Below, piece by piece: positions 16,421-27,407 of a stretch of 64,000 bases of DNA. The notes below the pieces were generated by a model, which had not been told where the DNA came from, searched no databases, and saw only the letters and a list, made by a program, of their open reading frames with translations. The translations under genes were made by a program, and so were the position numbers. This DNA is from Staphylococcus croceilyticus (GTDB lineage: Bacteria > Bacillota > Bacilli > Staphylococcales > Staphylococcaceae), in contig NZ_PPRD01000077.1 in NCBI RefSeq assembly GCF_002902575.1, positions 21,337 through 85,336 on the forward strand, in the 5' to 3' direction. Within the stretch, counting starts at the first letter, position 1. The number at the start of each line of letters is the position of its first letter.

Positions 16421-17752
16421 TTATTCAAGCCTCCCATCCTCATATGCATACCAATCTCCATCATATTCAACATACCACGTTGGAATAAACTCACTATTAC
16501 GTTGCACTTCAATATCATCTTTCGAAGGTTGATCATCTTCACGATAGCCGACCGTCATATTCGTTACTTTTTGGAAATCAATATCATGATTGTTAGCTAA
16601 AGCTGAACGCACAGTTTCTGCGCTATCTAAAGATTTACTTTCACCTTCTAAAGGTACGCTAGAACGTAGTAATGCGCGTTTATAATCATAAATACCTTTT
16701 TCTCCCCATGTGACTTCAATTTCATTCAACTTCTGATCATTGAATGTTGGATGTCCATTAAGGAATAACTGATACGTCAGTTCGCCTGATGAATTATCCG
16801 TACTAAATAGACGGAAATCATCGTTAAAGAAGCCACCATGGCCATTAATATATTCAAAAGTACTTGGAATCGTTGTGTCCATATCACTCAAACTTGATTC
16901 GTCTTCAGACAAGTTCTTATAGTGATATTTTTTACTCTCATCATTATAGTTTGCTACACCTGTATTGTTGTTATAGGTCGTAGCACCACTTTTTCCGCTT
17001 CGAATAATAACAGAATCATCGAATAGAATTGAATTCATTGTTTCTACAGGAATTGTGTCATATACCATACGATAAGAACGCATATGTTTAGGCTGACTTG
17101 GCGCAAAGATATGCGTTGCTTTATCGATGGTATCTTTATTTGTAATAATCTCAGAATATTTCTGCATATCCTTATTCAATTGATCCATCGTTTTAGCAAA
17201 ATTCGCAGCTTTCGCATTCATCGTCACTTTCATAACTTGATGTCGGTCTTTACTTATCGCGTATAGCTCTAAATTACCCTTTGGATTCTCATCAACTAAT
17301 AAACGATTAAAATTAAAATCTTTAGGCACTTTCGCAGACGTATTTAAGACTTGTCCTAAATATGTAGTTAAAGGCATGTCATAAGTAAAATCTAATACAG
17401 TAAAACGTGTATTCAACGTCGGAAGCGTTAAGTTGTAATCACGCTGTAAATGCTCAATTTTACTTACTTCATGATTCTTTAAAGCCTCTGTCACTTGAGA
17501 CAATTGCGAACGTGACGGCGCCATACCTTTTACTTTATCGTCTTTCACTTCAACTATTTGGTACGGCGCAATCACATTATCAATATGCGCTGCCATTGGT
17601 TTACCAATCGATTTCACATTACTTTTTTTACTCTCTGCACTATCGATATTCGTTAAATCAGGCGTAAAATTCCATACCATATACGTTAAGACGATACTCA
17701 TCATGACTAACAAAATAAGAATAATAGATTTGATGTACTCCTTACTCTTCAT
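16421..17752 (-). CDS. walH: WalH (YycH), membrane regulator of WalK
   Basis: 443 aa with a single N-terminal membrane helix ([18 protein letters not shown]) and a long outer domain. Conserved staphylococcal segments are [22 protein letters not shown] (here [18 protein letters not shown]), [19 protein letters not shown] and [17 protein letters not shown]. The frame extends to 17764, but MKSKEYIKS at 17752 matches the orthologue start; it overlaps the walK stop by 11 nt. Acts with WalI on the WalK sensor to tune peptidoglycan hydrolase expression. Confidence 0.94.
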   Translation of the reverse strand: MKSKEYIKSIILILLVMMSIVLTYMVWNFTPDLTNIDSAESKKSNVKSIGKPMAAHIDNVIAPYQIVEVKDDKVKGMAPSRSQLSQVTEALKNHEVSKIEHLQRDYNLTLPTLNTRFTVLDFTYDMPLTTYLGQVLNTSAKVPKDFNFNRLLVDENPKGNLELYAISKDRHQVMKVTMNAKAANFAKTMDQLNKDMQKYSEIITNKDTIDKATHIFAPSQPKHMRSYRMVYDTIPVETMNSILFDDSVIIRSGKSGATTYNNNTGVANYNDESKKYHYKNLSEDESSLSDMDTTIPSTFEYINGHGGFFNDDFRLFSTDNSSGELTYQLFLNGHPTFNDQKLNEIEVTWGEKGIYDYKRALLRSSVPLEGESKSLDSAETVRSALANNHDIDFQKVTNMTVGYREDDQPSKDDIEVQRNSEFIPTWYVEYDGDWYAYEDGRLE

Positions 17753-19568
17753 CCCAATCACCATCGTCTATAACTTCACATGGAAGCGTAATAAATATCG
17801 ATGTACCTTGTCCTTCAACGCTGTTTGCCCAAATACGACCATTATGTGCTTCAACGATCTCTTTTGAAATCGCAAGACCTAAACCAGTACCGCCCATTTT
17901 ACGTGTACGTGCTTTATCTACACGATAGAAGCGATCAAAGATTTTATCTACTTTGTTAATAGGGATACCAATACCATTATCCTTAATACGAATCGTCATA
18001 CGATTATATAATGCATTCTGTTTCACGTGGAACTCGACACGTTTCTGGCCACGAGAATATTTCATCGCATTAGTAATAACATTGTCGAACACTTGCGTCA
18101 TCTTATCTGGGTCAATTTCAGTGAAAATTGTATCTTGAGGAATCTCACGCACAAAAATCGTATCTTTCGCTGCCATTTCATGTCGATTAATAATTTTATT
18201 AATAAACATATTGAAGTCGACAATTTCTTTAGTGATTTGTTCAGATTCGTTATCCATTTTCGATAATTGAAGTAAGTCGTTAACCAAACGAATCATACGT
18301 TCTGTTTCTTCACGCGTCACTGATAAGAATTGCGGTGCTAAATTATCATCTTTCCACGCGCCTTCTTCTAACGCTTCAATATAACTGTTCATTGACGTTA
18401 ATGGCGTACGTAATTCATGAGACACATTGGCTACGAATTCACGACGTTCACGTTCAACTTGTTGTTGCTCCGTAACATCGTGTAGCACGGCAATATAACC
18501 ATTCACAAAGCCAGTCTCTTGAACGATAGTACTAAAGTTTACACGCGCAATAATACCTTCTTCTTCATTGATATCAAGTAAGAAACTATCATTATTATCT
18601 TGAATCTCTTCTAAAGAGAACTCATCTTCTATATTTAAGACATTTAACATGTAATAACCAATTAAATCTTCTCGTGCCATGCCTAACATTTTAAGCGCCA
18701 TATCGTTAACGATACGGACACGTCCACGTCGGTCCGTCGCAATAATCCCGTCACTCATGTGCGTGATAACGGAATCTAGACGACGTTTCTCACTTTCCGT
18801 ATTCGCTTGTGCTTCTTGAACACGTTTCGATAAGTTATTAAATGCTAAGGCAAGTTCACCAATTTCGTCATTCCCGTAAATCTTCACACGTTGCGTATAA
18901 TTCCCTTTCGACATTTCGACCGTCTGGTTACGCATATCGGTAATCGGTCGCGTAATCGTTCGTGCAATGAAGAAACCTAGAATTACCGTTATGAAAAGGG
19001 AAATTGCCGTACCAATAATGAAGATTTGGTTAATATTATTCAATTGATTATATACATCATTAATATTTGATTCTATGTAAATATTACCAATCGTCTCGTT
19101 GCCGTTTTTCACAGGCAAGTTATAAATCCAAATTCGTTCTTTACCACTACCATAATCCTTTAGTACATTATGACTATTTGGTTCTCCTAGAGATAAAGCT
19201 TTTTGGACCGAATTATCATTGACCTTCTGATTAATCAAATTATGAGACGATAACTTCGCCGTCGCCATAATAATTTGATCTTTATCAATAAAACGAATTT
19301 CTTCGATTTCTTGACGATTGGCATACTCATTTAATAAACTTTGCACTTCTTTTTGTGCATTAGACGGATCATCTCTATAGATCCGTTCGATATTAACTTC
19401 AAGCTGCGTCGCATATTGTTTAATATTCTTCATGAAGTTATTCGTTAATTCTTTTTCCAAACTATTAGTGAAATACAGACCGATAATCTGCATTCCAATA
19501 ATAATCAGTAACACATAGACAATAACAAGCTTTGTGTGAAGGGATTGTAACTGCTTCAGCCACTTCAT
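17742..19568 (-). CDS. walK: WalK (VicK/YycG) essential sensor histidine kinase
   Basis: 608 aa: TM1 (~14-33), extracellular Cache-type domain, TM2 (~182-203), HAMP, PAS (~260-370), HisKA with phospho-acceptor in [13 protein letters not shown] (near 384) and HATPase_c (NAMKYS, DNGIGIP, GGTGLGL). The PAS domain keeps HMSD and HDVTE, the zinc-ligand motifs described for S. aureus WalK. It phosphorylates WalR to control autolysins and cell-wall turnover. The start ATG has AGGGG upstream and lies 12 nt after the walR stop. No truncation or frameshift is visible. Confidence 0.98.
   Translation of the reverse strand: MKWLKQLQSLHTKLVIVYVLLIIIGMQIIGLYFTNSLEKELTNNFMKNIKQYATQLEVNIERIYRDDPSNAQKEVQSLLNEYANRQEIEEIRFIDKDQIIMATAKLSSHNLINQKVNDNSVQKALSLGEPNSHNVLKDYGSGKERIWIYNLPVKNGNETIGNIYIESNINDVYNQLNNINQIFIIGTAISLFITVILGFFIARTITRPITDMRNQTVEMSKGNYTQRVKIYGNDEIGELALAFNNLSKRVQEAQANTESEKRRLDSVITHMSDGIIATDRRGRVRIVNDMALKMLGMAREDLIGYYMLNVLNIEDEFSLEEIQDNNDSFLLDINEEEGIIARVNFSTIVQETGFVNGYIAVLHDVTEQQQVERERREFVANVSHELRTPLTSMNSYIEALEEGAWKDDNLAPQFLSVTREETERMIRLVNDLLQLSKMDNESEQITKEIVDFNMFINKIINRHEMAAKDTIFVREIPQDTIFTEIDPDKMTQVFDNVITNAMKYSRGQKRVEFHVKQNALYNRMTIRIKDNGIGIPINKVDKIFDRFYRVDKARTRKMGGTGLGLAISKEIVEAHNGRIWANSVEGQGTSIFITLPCEVIDDGDWDEE
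18019..18034. promoter_or_regulatory. Degenerate parS-like site inside walK
   Basis: TGTTTCACGTGGAACT matches 14 of 16 positions of the parS consensus TGTTTCACGTGAAACA bound by ParB/Spo0J. It lies within walK coding sequence about 25 kb from dnaA, in the domain where parS sites cluster. Two mismatches make chance possible. Confidence 0.3.
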
Positions 19569-19580
19569 AATCTTTAACCC

Positions 19581-20282
19581 CTAATCATGTTGTTGGAGGA
19601 AATATCCAACGCCTCTACGTGTCACAATATATTCTGGATGAGATGGATCATCTTCAATCTTCTCACGTAAACGACGAATCGTTACATCCACTGTACGCAC
19701 GTCGCCGAAGTAATCATAACCCCAAACCGTTTGTAATAAATGTTCACGTGTCATCACTTGACCCATATGTTTAGATAAGTAATGGAATAATTCGAACTCA
19801 CGATGCGTTAATTCGATATCTTCGCCACGTTTCTTAATAGAATACGCATCTGGATAGATGACAATATCCTTAATTGTGATTTCATTAGAAGTACTAGCCA
19901 CTTCTTGAGCAGGTTGTGAATAATGACGACGTAAGTTCGCTTTCACACGCGCAATCAATTCACGCGTACTAAACGGTTTCGTTACATAGTCATCCGCACC
20001 TAATTCAAGACCCAACACTTTATCAATTTCAGAGTCTTTCGCCGTTAACATAATGATAGGCATTTCGTATTTTTTACGTACCTCACGACATACTTCCATC
20101 CCGTCGCGTCCAGGTAACATGATATCTAATAAGACGATATCTGGTTCTTCTTCATAAATTAAATCCACTGCATCATTACCATCGTAAGCGCAGTAAACAT
20201 CATAACCTTCTTTTTTTAAATTAAATTCCAATATATCCGCAATCGGCTTCTCATCATCAACTACAACAACTTTTCTTGCCAT
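19581..20282 (-). CDS. walR: WalR (VicR/YycF) essential response regulator
   Basis: 233 aa OmpR/PhoB-type regulator. The receiver domain has DD (9-10), phospho-acceptor D53 (VLLDIMLPG), T80 and K102; T101 is the PknB target known in S. aureus. The C-terminal winged helix ends RRGVGYFLQ. The open frame reaches 20297, but [11 protein letters not shown] at 20282 is the family start with GAGGTTT upstream. First gene of walRKHI. Controls atl, lytM, sceD-type wall hydrolase genes through direct-repeat sites. Confidence 0.98.
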   Translation of the reverse strand: MARKVVVVDDEKPIADILEFNLKKEGYDVYCAYDGNDAVDLIYEEEPDIVLLDIMLPGRDGMEVCREVRKKYEMPIIMLTAKDSEIDKVLGLELGADDYVTKPFSTRELIARVKANLRRHYSQPAQEVASTSNEITIKDIVIYPDAYSIKKRGEDIELTHREFELFHYLSKHMGQVMTREHLLQTVWGYDYFGDVRTVDVTIRRLREKIEDDPSHPEYIVTRRGVGYFLQQHD

Positions 20283-20778
20283 ATCTATAAACCTCATTTC
20301 TCAAATTGTAGTTCTATATTTCATGAAATATTTATGCTAATTAGTAAAGAATAAACAGTGATTTGATGCGTTAAATTAAGTTTATAGCGCATATTAACCT
20401 ACTATATAATTTACCATTAATAGTCACTTAATTCTATTTTCATAATTAAATTTATAGAATAATATTAGTTTCAAGTTTACCACTCTAATTTAATATTACA
20501 AATATGTTGAACGCCTTTGAAATGAGACAATAATCGTAGTGACACATGATTTGAAGATTATTACAAATAGATGATAGCTATTGAAGTCATTCTACCAACG
20601 TTTATAAGATAATTTTTATTGAAATATTAAGAATATGTTGCACCGTCATACACCTGTAACGCATTGAATACAATTGAGAAAGATTTAACTTTTAGACTAT
20701 GCCCGTAGTCTTATTTTTTGAAAAGGGAATATAAAGAGGACTGCCACAAGAAATGGGGATTACTAAGCAAAAAAGCAT
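20283..20778. other. Gene-free gap upstream of walR
   Basis: AT-rich leader of the wal operon with no ORF. It contains a small hairpin AGACTATGCCCGTAGTCT (20695-20712) related to short repeats at 30768 and 44950. A walR promoter must lie here, but no -35/-10 pair stands out clearly to me. Confidence 0.5.
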
Positions 20779-20809
20779 AAAAAAAATGCCTACCCTTTTG
20801 GGTAAGCAA
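20779..20809 (-). terminator. Terminator of the tRNA-Glu/tRNA-Asp unit
   Basis: On the minus strand, TTGCTTACCC and GGGTAGGCAT pair around AAAA and are followed by a run of eight T. Confidence 0.88.
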
Positions 20810-20811
20810 TA

Positions 20812-20884
20812 CGGTCTCGACGGGAATCGAACCCGCGATCTCCTGCGTGACAGGCAGGCGTGTTAACCGCTACACTACGAGACC
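20812..20884 (-). tRNA. tRNA-Asp (GTC)
   Basis: Minus-strand cloverleaf with acceptor GGTCTCG/CGAGACC, D-loop TAGCGGTTAAC, anticodon loop CTGTCAC (GTC) and T-loop GGTTCGATTCC. The discriminator is G and the 3' CCA is not encoded. Paired with tRNA-Glu upstream, as in other staphylococci between purA and walR. Confidence 0.97.
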
Positions 20885-20891
20885 TCCAAAA

Positions 20892-20966
20892 TGGTGACTC
20901 CTACGGGACTCGAACCCGTGTTACCGCCGTGAAAGGGCGGTGTCTTAACCGCTTGACCAAGGAGCC
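20892..20966 (-). tRNA. tRNA-Glu (TTC)
   Basis: Minus-strand cloverleaf with acceptor GGCTCCT/AGGAGTC, anticodon loop CTTTCAC (TTC), T-loop GGTTCGAGTCC and an encoded CCA end. Lies 7 nt upstream of tRNA-Asp in the same transcript. Confidence 0.97.
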
Positions 20967-21140
20967 GTTCTTAAGCACAAGATAGATTATAGCATAGCCT
21001 ATATTTTAAAGACAAGACATTTTTTACATAATTTTAATATTTTTTTAGAAATCTTAATTTTTACTGGAAAAGCCTATAATATCAAAGGTTTAAAGTTTAC
21101 ATATCCTTCATTTTTAACCCTTTTACACTCGGATAAAAAA

Positions 21141-21178
21141 TAAAAAAAACAGACATTGAAAAAATCAATGCCTGCTTT
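21141..21178 (-). terminator. Terminator of purA
   Basis: On the minus strand, GCAGGCATTGA and TCAATGTCTGT form a stem with a T-rich loop, followed by a long T run. The remainder of the gap to tRNA-Glu is AT-rich without genes. Confidence 0.85.
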
Positions 21179-21266
21179 TCTTCACACCTTTTGATAGACG
21201 GGTTACGATAAGCAGGTTTCTCCGCAGATACTCTCAAAACCTAAGCGCTTATCTACGCACCTTTTC

Positions 21267-22550
21267 TTACCATAATTGTTCTAATAAGTTTGTTTGGTCG
21301 CGGTCTGGACCTACTGAGAAGATTGAAATGCGTACGCCACATAATTCAGAAATACGTTCTAAATATTTACGTGCATTTTCAGGTAACTCTTCTAAAGTAC
21401 GGCAACCTGTAATATCTTCTTTCCATCCTGGTAACTCTTCAAAGATTGGTTTACAACGACGTAATTGATCAAGGTTCGCAGGATATTCTGTAATTTCTTC
21501 TCCATCTAATTCGTATGCTGTACAAATTTTCACAGTATCTAAACCTGTAAGCACGTCGATAGAGTTAATAGATAAGTCTGTAATACCACTTACACGACGA
21601 GAGTGACGTAATACTACTGAGTCGAACCAACCTACACGACGTGGACGACCTGTCGTTGTACCGTATTCACGACCAACTTCTCTGATATGGTGACCATCTT
21701 CATCAAATAATTCAGTAGGGAATGGACCATCACCTACGCGAGATGTATAAGCTTTACATACACCAATCACTTTAGATACGAAAGTTGGGCCTACACCAGT
21801 ACCAACTGTTACGTTACCTGCAACAGGGTTACTTGAAGTTACGAAAGGATATGTACCATGGTCGATATCTAACATTACACCTTGTGCACCTTCAAATAAT
21901 ACTTTTTCTTCAGCTACAAAAGCATCGTCCAAGATTTTAGCTGTATCAGTAACAAATTCTTTTAAACGTTGACCAGCAGCATAATATTCATCAAAGATTT
22001 CATCGAAAGTTGGACATGATTCATTAAACATGCCTTTGAAATAAGCATTTTTAATTTCAATGTTTTCTTTTAAACGTCTTTCAAATGTTTCTTTTTCCAA
22101 TAAATCAGCCATACGAATACCAATACGTTGCGCTTTATCTACATAAGCTGGACCGATACCTTTTTTAGTTGTACCGATTTTGTTATCGCCACGACGACGT
22201 TCTTCGTATTCATCTTGTGCTAAGTGATAAGGAAGAATCACTTGCGCACGGTTTGAAATGCGTAAGTTTGATGTAGATACACCGCGTTCATTTAAACCGT
22301 CTAATTCTTTTAATAATGCAACTGGATCAACAACTACACCATTACCAATAACTGCTAATTTATCTTTATAAAAAATACCTGATGGCACTAAATGCAATTT
22401 GTACGTTTCTCCGCCAAATTGAATTGTGTGACCAGCGTTATTACCACCTGAAAAACGTGCAATAACATCTGCTTGTTCCGCTAAGAAATCTGTAATTTTA
22501 CCTTTACCTTCGTCTCCCCATTGTGTCCCAACTACTACGATTGATGACAT
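21267..22550 (-). CDS. purA: Adenylosuccinate synthetase
   Basis: 427 aa. Condenses IMP and aspartate with GTP hydrolysis to adenylosuccinate, the first AMP-specific step of purine synthesis. The P-loop [11 protein letters not shown] with catalytic Asp, [36 protein letters not shown] and [13 protein letters not shown] motifs are all intact. ATG 22550 has TGGAGGTG 7 nt upstream. It has its own promoter region with a likely PurR box and is monocistronic, ending in its own terminator. Confidence 0.98.
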   Translation of the reverse strand: MSSIVVVGTQWGDEGKGKITDFLAEQADVIARFSGGNNAGHTIQFGGETYKLHLVPSGIFYKDKLAVIGNGVVVDPVALLKELDGLNERGVSTSNLRISNRAQVILPYHLAQDEYEERRRGDNKIGTTKKGIGPAYVDKAQRIGIRMADLLEKETFERRLKENIEIKNAYFKGMFNESCPTFDEIFDEYYAAGQRLKEFVTDTAKILDDAFVAEEKVLFEGAQGVMLDIDHGTYPFVTSSNPVAGNVTVGTGVGPTFVSKVIGVCKAYTSRVGDGPFPTELFDEDGHHIREVGREYGTTTGRPRRVGWFDSVVLRHSRRVSGITDLSINSIDVLTGLDTVKICTAYELDGEEITEYPANLDQLRRCKPIFEELPGWKEDITGCRTLEELPENARKYLERISELCGVRISIFSVGPDRDQTNLLEQLW

Positions 22551-22619
22551 GTGAGCACCTCCAAAGTTTTCTCAATTAACCATTAAGTATTCTATCAATA
22601 CGTACCGCATAATGCAAAT

Positions 22620-22634
22620 AAAAATCGAACATTA
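22620..22634. promoter_or_regulatory. PurR box upstream of purA
   Basis: AAAAATCGAACATTA fits the PurBox core CGAA with A/T flanks (AWWWNCGAACNWT). It lies about 70 bp before the purA start. B. subtilis-type PurR usually binds two inverted boxes; I did not find a convincing partner, so the call is tentative. Confidence 0.45.
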
Positions 22635-22831
22635 AATTTTCCTCTTATCACTTCTTCTTTTGAAAATGAATTCAATCAATAAACTGTAGAAATTCCTTTA
22701 ATACCAATATTTCAAAGCACATTTCCCAAAATGAAAGACACATACTTCAAAAAATGAGATTAGCTTAAAATAAAATAAAAACCGTACATTAGTTTACAAA
22801 GAATAAATAATGTACGGTAAAAATATTTTAA

Positions 22832-24232
22832 TTACATCATATCAGCATGAGCATAATCGATGTCTGTAAATTTATTATATTGTTTCATAAAGTGGAGCTT
22901 AACCGTTCCAGTTGGGCCATTACGTTGCTTAGCAATGATAATTTCAATTTCCCCGTTATCATCATTAGATTGCGGTTCAAAATTTGTACTATCATCGTCA
23001 TCCTCGCCTTCACCCCGATTATAATAATCGTCACGGTATAAGAACGCTACAATATCCGCATCTTGCTCGATAGATCCAGATTCACGAATATCACTCATCA
23101 TCGGACGTTTATCCTGACGTTGTTCTACACCACGAGATAACTGACTTAAAGCAATAACCGGACATTCCAATTCACGCGCAATCGCTTTTAATGTACGTGA
23201 AATTTCCGAAACCTCTTGTTGACGGTTATCTGAAAAACGTGACCCACTACCTTGAATCAATTGTAAATAGTCAATCACAATCATATCTAAACCATGCTCT
23301 TGTTTTAAACGACGACATTTAGAACGTAAATCTGTAATTCGAATACCTGGTGTATCATCAATAAATATCTTCGTACGAGATAACTTACCAACCGCAATAG
23401 TAAAACGATTCCAGTCTTCTTCCGTCATTGTACCTGTTCTTAAACGGTTTGAATCTACATTCCCAGAACTACAAATCATACGTGTAGCTAATTGGTCCGC
23501 ACCCATCTCAAGCGAGAAGATACCTACAGTAAAGTTATCCTCATGCGTCGCTACCTTTTGCGCAATATTAAGAGCGAAGGCAGTCTTACCTACCGAAGGA
23601 CGCGCCGCTAAAATAATCAAATCGTTGCGGTTAAACCCTGCCGTCATTTGGTCTAAATCACGGTATCCTGTTGGAATACCAGGCGTTTGACCACTGTTTT
23701 GGTCAAGTTCCTCTGCCGTTTCATATACTTGACCTAGAACATCTCTAATGTCCTTAAAACCATCACTTTGACGGTTAGCAGATAACTCAAGTATACGTCG
23801 CTCTGCATCACTTAAAATTGCATCTAATTCTAGCTCGTTATTATAACCATCATTAGCGATACTATCTGCCGTTTGAATTAATCTACGTTTTAACGCTAAA
23901 TTAGCAACGATATTTGTATAATACTGAATGTTTCGTGTCGTCGGTACATTATTAGAGAGTTCCGCTAAATATTGAGGACCACCAGCTTCACTTAATGTAC
24001 CTTCTTTCGTTAATTGGTCCATTAACGTAACAACATCAATTTCGCTACTATCTTCATTCAAGTTCATCATGGCTCTGAAGATATGTTGGTGGGCGCCTCG
24101 ATAAAATGACTCAGGAAGTAGGGCCTCCTGAGTCGTTCCAATTAATTGTGGATCTAAAATAATTGCACCTAAGACAGATTGTTCAGCTTCATTATTATGG
24201 GGCATTTGTTTTTGATCATACATATTATCCAT
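22832..24232 (-). CDS. dnaB: Replicative DNA helicase DnaB (DnaC in Bacillus nomenclature)
   Basis: 466 aa hexameric 5'-3' helicase of the replication fork. The N-terminal domain (HNNEAEQSVLGAIILDP) is followed by a RecA-like ATPase with Walker A AARPSVGKTAFALN, Walker B MIVIDYLQLI and IALSQLSRGVEQR. An acidic low-complexity stretch (GEGEDDDDSTN) precedes the C-terminal EIIIAKQRNGPTG arginine-finger region. The first codon of the open frame is TTG 24235; ATG 24232 with AGAGGTG upstream gives the orthologue length. Confidence 0.98.
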   Translation of the reverse strand: MDNMYDQKQMPHNNEAEQSVLGAIILDPQLIGTTQEALLPESFYRGAHQHIFRAMMNLNEDSSEIDVVTLMDQLTKEGTLSEAGGPQYLAELSNNVPTTRNIQYYTNIVANLALKRRLIQTADSIANDGYNNELELDAILSDAERRILELSANRQSDGFKDIRDVLGQVYETAEELDQNSGQTPGIPTGYRDLDQMTAGFNRNDLIILAARPSVGKTAFALNIAQKVATHEDNFTVGIFSLEMGADQLATRMICSSGNVDSNRLRTGTMTEEDWNRFTIAVGKLSRTKIFIDDTPGIRITDLRSKCRRLKQEHGLDMIVIDYLQLIQGSGSRFSDNRQQEVSEISRTLKAIARELECPVIALSQLSRGVEQRQDKRPMMSDIRESGSIEQDADIVAFLYRDDYYNRGEGEDDDDSTNFEPQSNDDNGEIEIIIAKQRNGPTGTVKLHFMKQYNKFTDIDYAHADMM

Positions 24233-24379
24233 CAATCATCACACCTCTAAATCAATCCATCTTAAATTTCCCAAACACAGTGCAACATTGTTCAATTAAA
24301 TTTTAATTCTAAGATAAATGGTCACTTGCTTAAGTTGTTTCGCTTTCCTGTGGGAAAGGCTCAAGCCTGTAGTCATGTA

Positions 24380-24580
24380 AAGAAATTCTTAGATGAACAT
24401 TTACTCATTCTGTTGTGATGCTTGCCTAGGGTACAGTTTCAGCCAGAAATTCCTCACAAATAAATTTGTGGGAATTTCTAAGGTCTTCAACTCGTACTGT
24501 TCCCTCAGGCGTCACACAACGTCATTCGTAGTTCATCTTTAGAATTTCTTACCTAAGTGCATAATACTTAGGTTCATTAA
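24380..24580. repeat. Mosaic palindromic element B (inverted relative to A)
   Basis: Outer ends AAGAAATTCTTAGATG (24380) and CATCTTTAGAATTTCTT (24534-24550) enclose GCCTAGGGTACAGTTTCAGC, the inner arms AGAAATTCCTCACA/TGTGGGAATTTCT, then TACTGTTCCCTCAGGCGTC. The small hairpin CCTAAGTGC...ACTTAGG flanks it at 24551-24574. Module order is the reverse complement of element A. Confidence 0.85.
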
Positions 24581-24788
24581 TAATCAACATAGGAGTCTCA
24601 CAACTACGCTGCGTTATTTATCTTAGAATTATTTGTTTGAGTTACTTATCTTCCCAAATTATTATAATTAGCAATTAAAATTAAAAACTTGTTTTACTCT
24701 TTCAAGTTAAATAATAACTCTGTTTTAAAATTACTATTTTGAAGAATTCCACTTAAGATAAAATAGTAAATTATTTTTTAGAAAAAGA

Positions 24789-24948
24789 GAAATTTTGTGG
24801 TTGGCTAACGAAGCGTAGTTGAGCGCGGGGCCCCAGCACAAAGACTTTCGTATAGAAAGTCTACAAACAAAGCAAGCTGGGGGCTAAAACTGTACCCTGG
24901 GAAAGCGTCTCAACTTAAGCGCAGTTAAAAGCCAACCAACAAAATTTC
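24789..24948. repeat. Mosaic palindromic element C (divergent variant)
   Basis: Arms GAAATTTTGTGGTTGGCT and AGCCAACCAACAAAATTTC enclose AACGAAGCGTAGTTGAGCGC / GCGTCTCAACTTAAGCGC, then GGGGCCCCAGC/GCTGGGGGC and the central hairpin AGACTTTCGTATAGAAAGTC(T) at 24842-24862. It shares the CTGTACCCT and GTCTCAACTTAAG modules with the others but has different ends and centre. Confidence 0.8.
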
Positions 24949-24969
24949 TTTCCGCTAGGAAAGGAAAAC

Positions 24970-25416
24970 TTATTTTTCTACTGTATGAACACGAATTGTA
25001 CCTTCAACCTCTTTGTCTAATTTAACAGGTACATTTGTATAACCTAACGCATGGATACCTTGAGGTAAATCCATTTTACGTTTATCAATCTTAATGTCAT
25101 GTTGAGCTTTAAGTGCTTCAGCAATTTGCTTAGTACTTACAGAACCAAACAACTTACCACCTTCACCTGTTTTCGCACTTACTTCAACTTCAATCTCTTC
25201 TAATTTAGCTTTCAATGCTTTCGCATCATCAATCTCTTGTTGTCTATCCGCTTCAGCACGTTTATTTTGTTGTTCCAATTGTTTTAAATTACCTGGAGTT
25301 GCCTCAACAGCATAGTTATTTTTTAATAAAAAGTTATTAGCGTAACCTACTGGCACGTCTTTAACTTCACCTTTTTTACCTTTACCTTTAACATCTTGTG
25401 TGAATATTACTTTCAT
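24970..25416 (-). CDS. rplI: 50S ribosomal protein L9
   Basis: 148 aa. N-terminal 23S-binding domain ([21 protein letters not shown]...GYANNFLL), long connecting helix and C-terminal domain ([16 protein letters not shown]). Binds helix 76 at the base of the L1 stalk and limits frameshifting. Its ATG overlaps the gdpP stop by 4 nt (ATGA), so it is translationally coupled to the c-di-AMP phosphodiesterase gene. Confidence 0.98.
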   Translation of the reverse strand: MKVIFTQDVKGKGKKGEVKDVPVGYANNFLLKNNYAVEATPGNLKQLEQQNKRAEADRQQEIDDAKALKAKLEEIEVEVSAKTGEGGKLFGSVSTKQIAEALKAQHDIKIDKRKMDLPQGIHALGYTNVPVKLDKEVEGTIRVHTVEK

Positions 25417-27380
25417 GCGTCTTCACTCCTACTCATTTGTTCAGTAATTGCTTGTTGTAAACGATTAATTGCTTCTTCAATTGTAAAGCCTTTAAGTTGT
25501 GTCGCTGCATTAGTTAAGTGACCACCGCCACCTAATGCTTCCATTGTTAATTGAACGTTAATAGAGCCTAATGAACGTGCAGAGATACCTATTAAGTCAT
25601 CTTCACGTTTCGCCACAACATAAGAAGCTTCAATACCTTCTAAACTTAACAACTCATCCGCAGCTTGTGCAACTGTAACGGGATGATAAATTTTTTCGTC
25701 AGAACCATGGGCAATCGCGATGCCATTATCTTGAACTTCAACGGTTCTGATCAATTCTGAACGATTAATATACGTATCTACATCATCTTTTAAGAAATGT
25801 TGCGTCAAGATAGTATCAGCACCGTGAGCACGTAAATAACTTGCCGCATCAAACGTTCTTGAACCTGTTCGCAATGTAAAGTTACGTGTATCTACAATGA
25901 TACCTGCATACATTACAGTAGATTCTAAACGTGTTAAACGTTGTTCAGTTGGTTGATATTCAAGTAACTCTGTAACAAGTTCTGCAGTTGAACTTGCGTA
26001 TGGTTCCATATATACCAATAATGGGTTTGAAATAAAGCTTTCGCCACGTCTATGGTGGTCAATAACCACTTTACGATTAGCTTTATTTAGAATATTTTCA
26101 TCTAAAACCATTTCAGGTTTATGCGTATCTACGACCACAATCGTTGTCTTAGATGTCATCATGTCCCAAGCTTCATCAGACGTTACGAAACGTTCTTTCA
26201 ACTCAGGTTTCTTATCAATTTCATCCATCACACGACGTAACGTTGGGTCGATATCTTCTTCATTTAATACAACATAAGCTTCTAAGTTATTCATTAAGGC
26301 GAATCGCGATACCCCAATAGCGGCACCAATCGCATCTAAGTCAGGACGTTTATGTCCCATAATAATCACTTTATCGCCTTCAGTTAAGATATCTTTTAAA
26401 GCATGAGAGATAACACGCGCTCTTACACGTGTACGTTTTTCCATAGGGTCAGTCTTACCGCCGTAGAAACGTACGTTACCATTCATATTCTTAATGGCTA
26501 CTTGGTCCCCACCACGGCCTAATGCTAAATCAAGACCTGATTGAGATAGTTCACCAAGGTCGATAAGGTTCTCAGTACCTTCCCCTACCCCAATACTTAG
26601 CGTTAACTGGGCACGATAACCGACACTCTTCTCACGTAACTGGCTGAGGATTTCAAAGTTAGATTCTTCAATTTCAGCTAAAATCTTTTGATTCAAGTAA
26701 GCAACAAATTGATCTGAATTATAACGTTTGAAAAAGATATTATATTCAGAAGCCCAACGACTAATTACACGTGTAACCATTGAGTTAATCTCTGAACGTT
26801 GCGTATCGTTCATATTTTGCGTAATTTCATCGTAGTTATCTAGGAAAAGGGTCGCAATAATTGGTTTCGATTCTTCATACAATTCATTCGTATGTACTTG
26901 TTCAGTAATATCAAAGAAGTATAAACAATTCTCTTCTTCAGAATGACGTACATGATAATGATATTGTCCATGTTCAATTTCAATTTCTTGAACCTTTTCA
27001 AGTTGCTTTAAAATGTTAGGAAACACTTCGTTGACTGGTTCTGAGATGACATTCGTTTCTAAGTGTTCAGACATGTACTGGTTAATCCATTCAATATGAT
27101 CGTCCTCATCTAGCACAACCAAACCAATCGGCAAGCGTTTAATCGCTTTATTATTTCCTGCCGACACATGACCACTCAAATTATCCACATAATTATCCAT
27201 TTTTAATAAGGCTTGTCTTACTAAGACGATACTGATGATAATCATGACTGCTAATATTGCAGCTGCAATCGTTGCGACTAATGGTTTAAAAACAAACCAG
27301 ACGACAACAAGTGCTATCGCAGTAAGTACCATTAAAATGTAAGGTATCATTAATGCCTTTTTTGTGGATTGACGGTTCAT
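25413..27380 (-). CDS. gdpP: GdpP cyclic-di-AMP phosphodiesterase
   Basis: 655 aa, equal to S. aureus GdpP. Two N-terminal membrane helices (~10-55), a PAS domain (~65-150), a degenerate GGDEF domain (~175-305) and a DHH/DHHA1 phosphodiesterase ([27 protein letters not shown] near 420, C-terminal [13 protein letters not shown]). Hydrolyses c-di-AMP to pApA, affecting potassium/osmolyte balance and beta-lactam tolerance. All metal ligands of the DHH domain are visible, so no loss-of-function change is evident. AGAGGTGG precedes the ATG. Second in the DUF2232-gdpP-rplI unit. Confidence 0.97.
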   Translation of the reverse strand: MNRQSTKKALMIPYILMVLTAIALVVVWFVFKPLVATIAAAILAVMIIISIVLVRQALLKMDNYVDNLSGHVSAGNNKAIKRLPIGLVVLDEDDHIEWINQYMSEHLETNVISEPVNEVFPNILKQLEKVQEIEIEHGQYHYHVRHSEEENCLYFFDITEQVHTNELYEESKPIIATLFLDNYDEITQNMNDTQRSEINSMVTRVISRWASEYNIFFKRYNSDQFVAYLNQKILAEIEESNFEILSQLREKSVGYRAQLTLSIGVGEGTENLIDLGELSQSGLDLALGRGGDQVAIKNMNGNVRFYGGKTDPMEKRTRVRARVISHALKDILTEGDKVIIMGHKRPDLDAIGAAIGVSRFALMNNLEAYVVLNEEDIDPTLRRVMDEIDKKPELKERFVTSDEAWDMMTSKTTIVVVDTHKPEMVLDENILNKANRKVVIDHHRRGESFISNPLLVYMEPYASSTAELVTELLEYQPTEQRLTRLESTVMYAGIIVDTRNFTLRTGSRTFDAASYLRAHGADTILTQHFLKDDVDTYINRSELIRTVEVQDNGIAIAHGSDEKIYHPVTVAQAADELLSLEGIEASYVVAKREDDLIGISARSLGSINVQLTMEALGGGGHLTNAATQLKGFTIEEAINRLQQAITEQMSRSEDA

Positions 27381-27407
27381 TGTTCCACCTCTATTCGCTT
27401 TTTAAAG

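Larger units (their letters stand above)
24233..24969. other. Gene-free gap between rplI and dnaB filled with palindromic elements
   Basis: The 737-bp gap has no ORF. It contains palindromic element B (24380-24580), a short segment near 24330-24370 resembling the outer flank of element D, and element C (24789-24948). In S. aureus these genes are close together, so the elements probably account for the expansion (inference). Confidence 0.65.

Noticed and set aside
17742..20282. walK/walR alterations as in vancomycin-intermediate isolates
   Set aside because: Both genes are full length with intact catalytic motifs; without a reference strain no substitution can be judged.
26766..26777. TTACACGTGTAA as a parS or NBS site within gdpP
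   Set aside because: Only the central CACGTG is shared with parS; the flanks do not match.
25413..27380. Loss-of-function gdpP as in beta-lactam-tolerant isolates
   Set aside because: Frame is full length and the DHH/DHHA1 motifs are intact.
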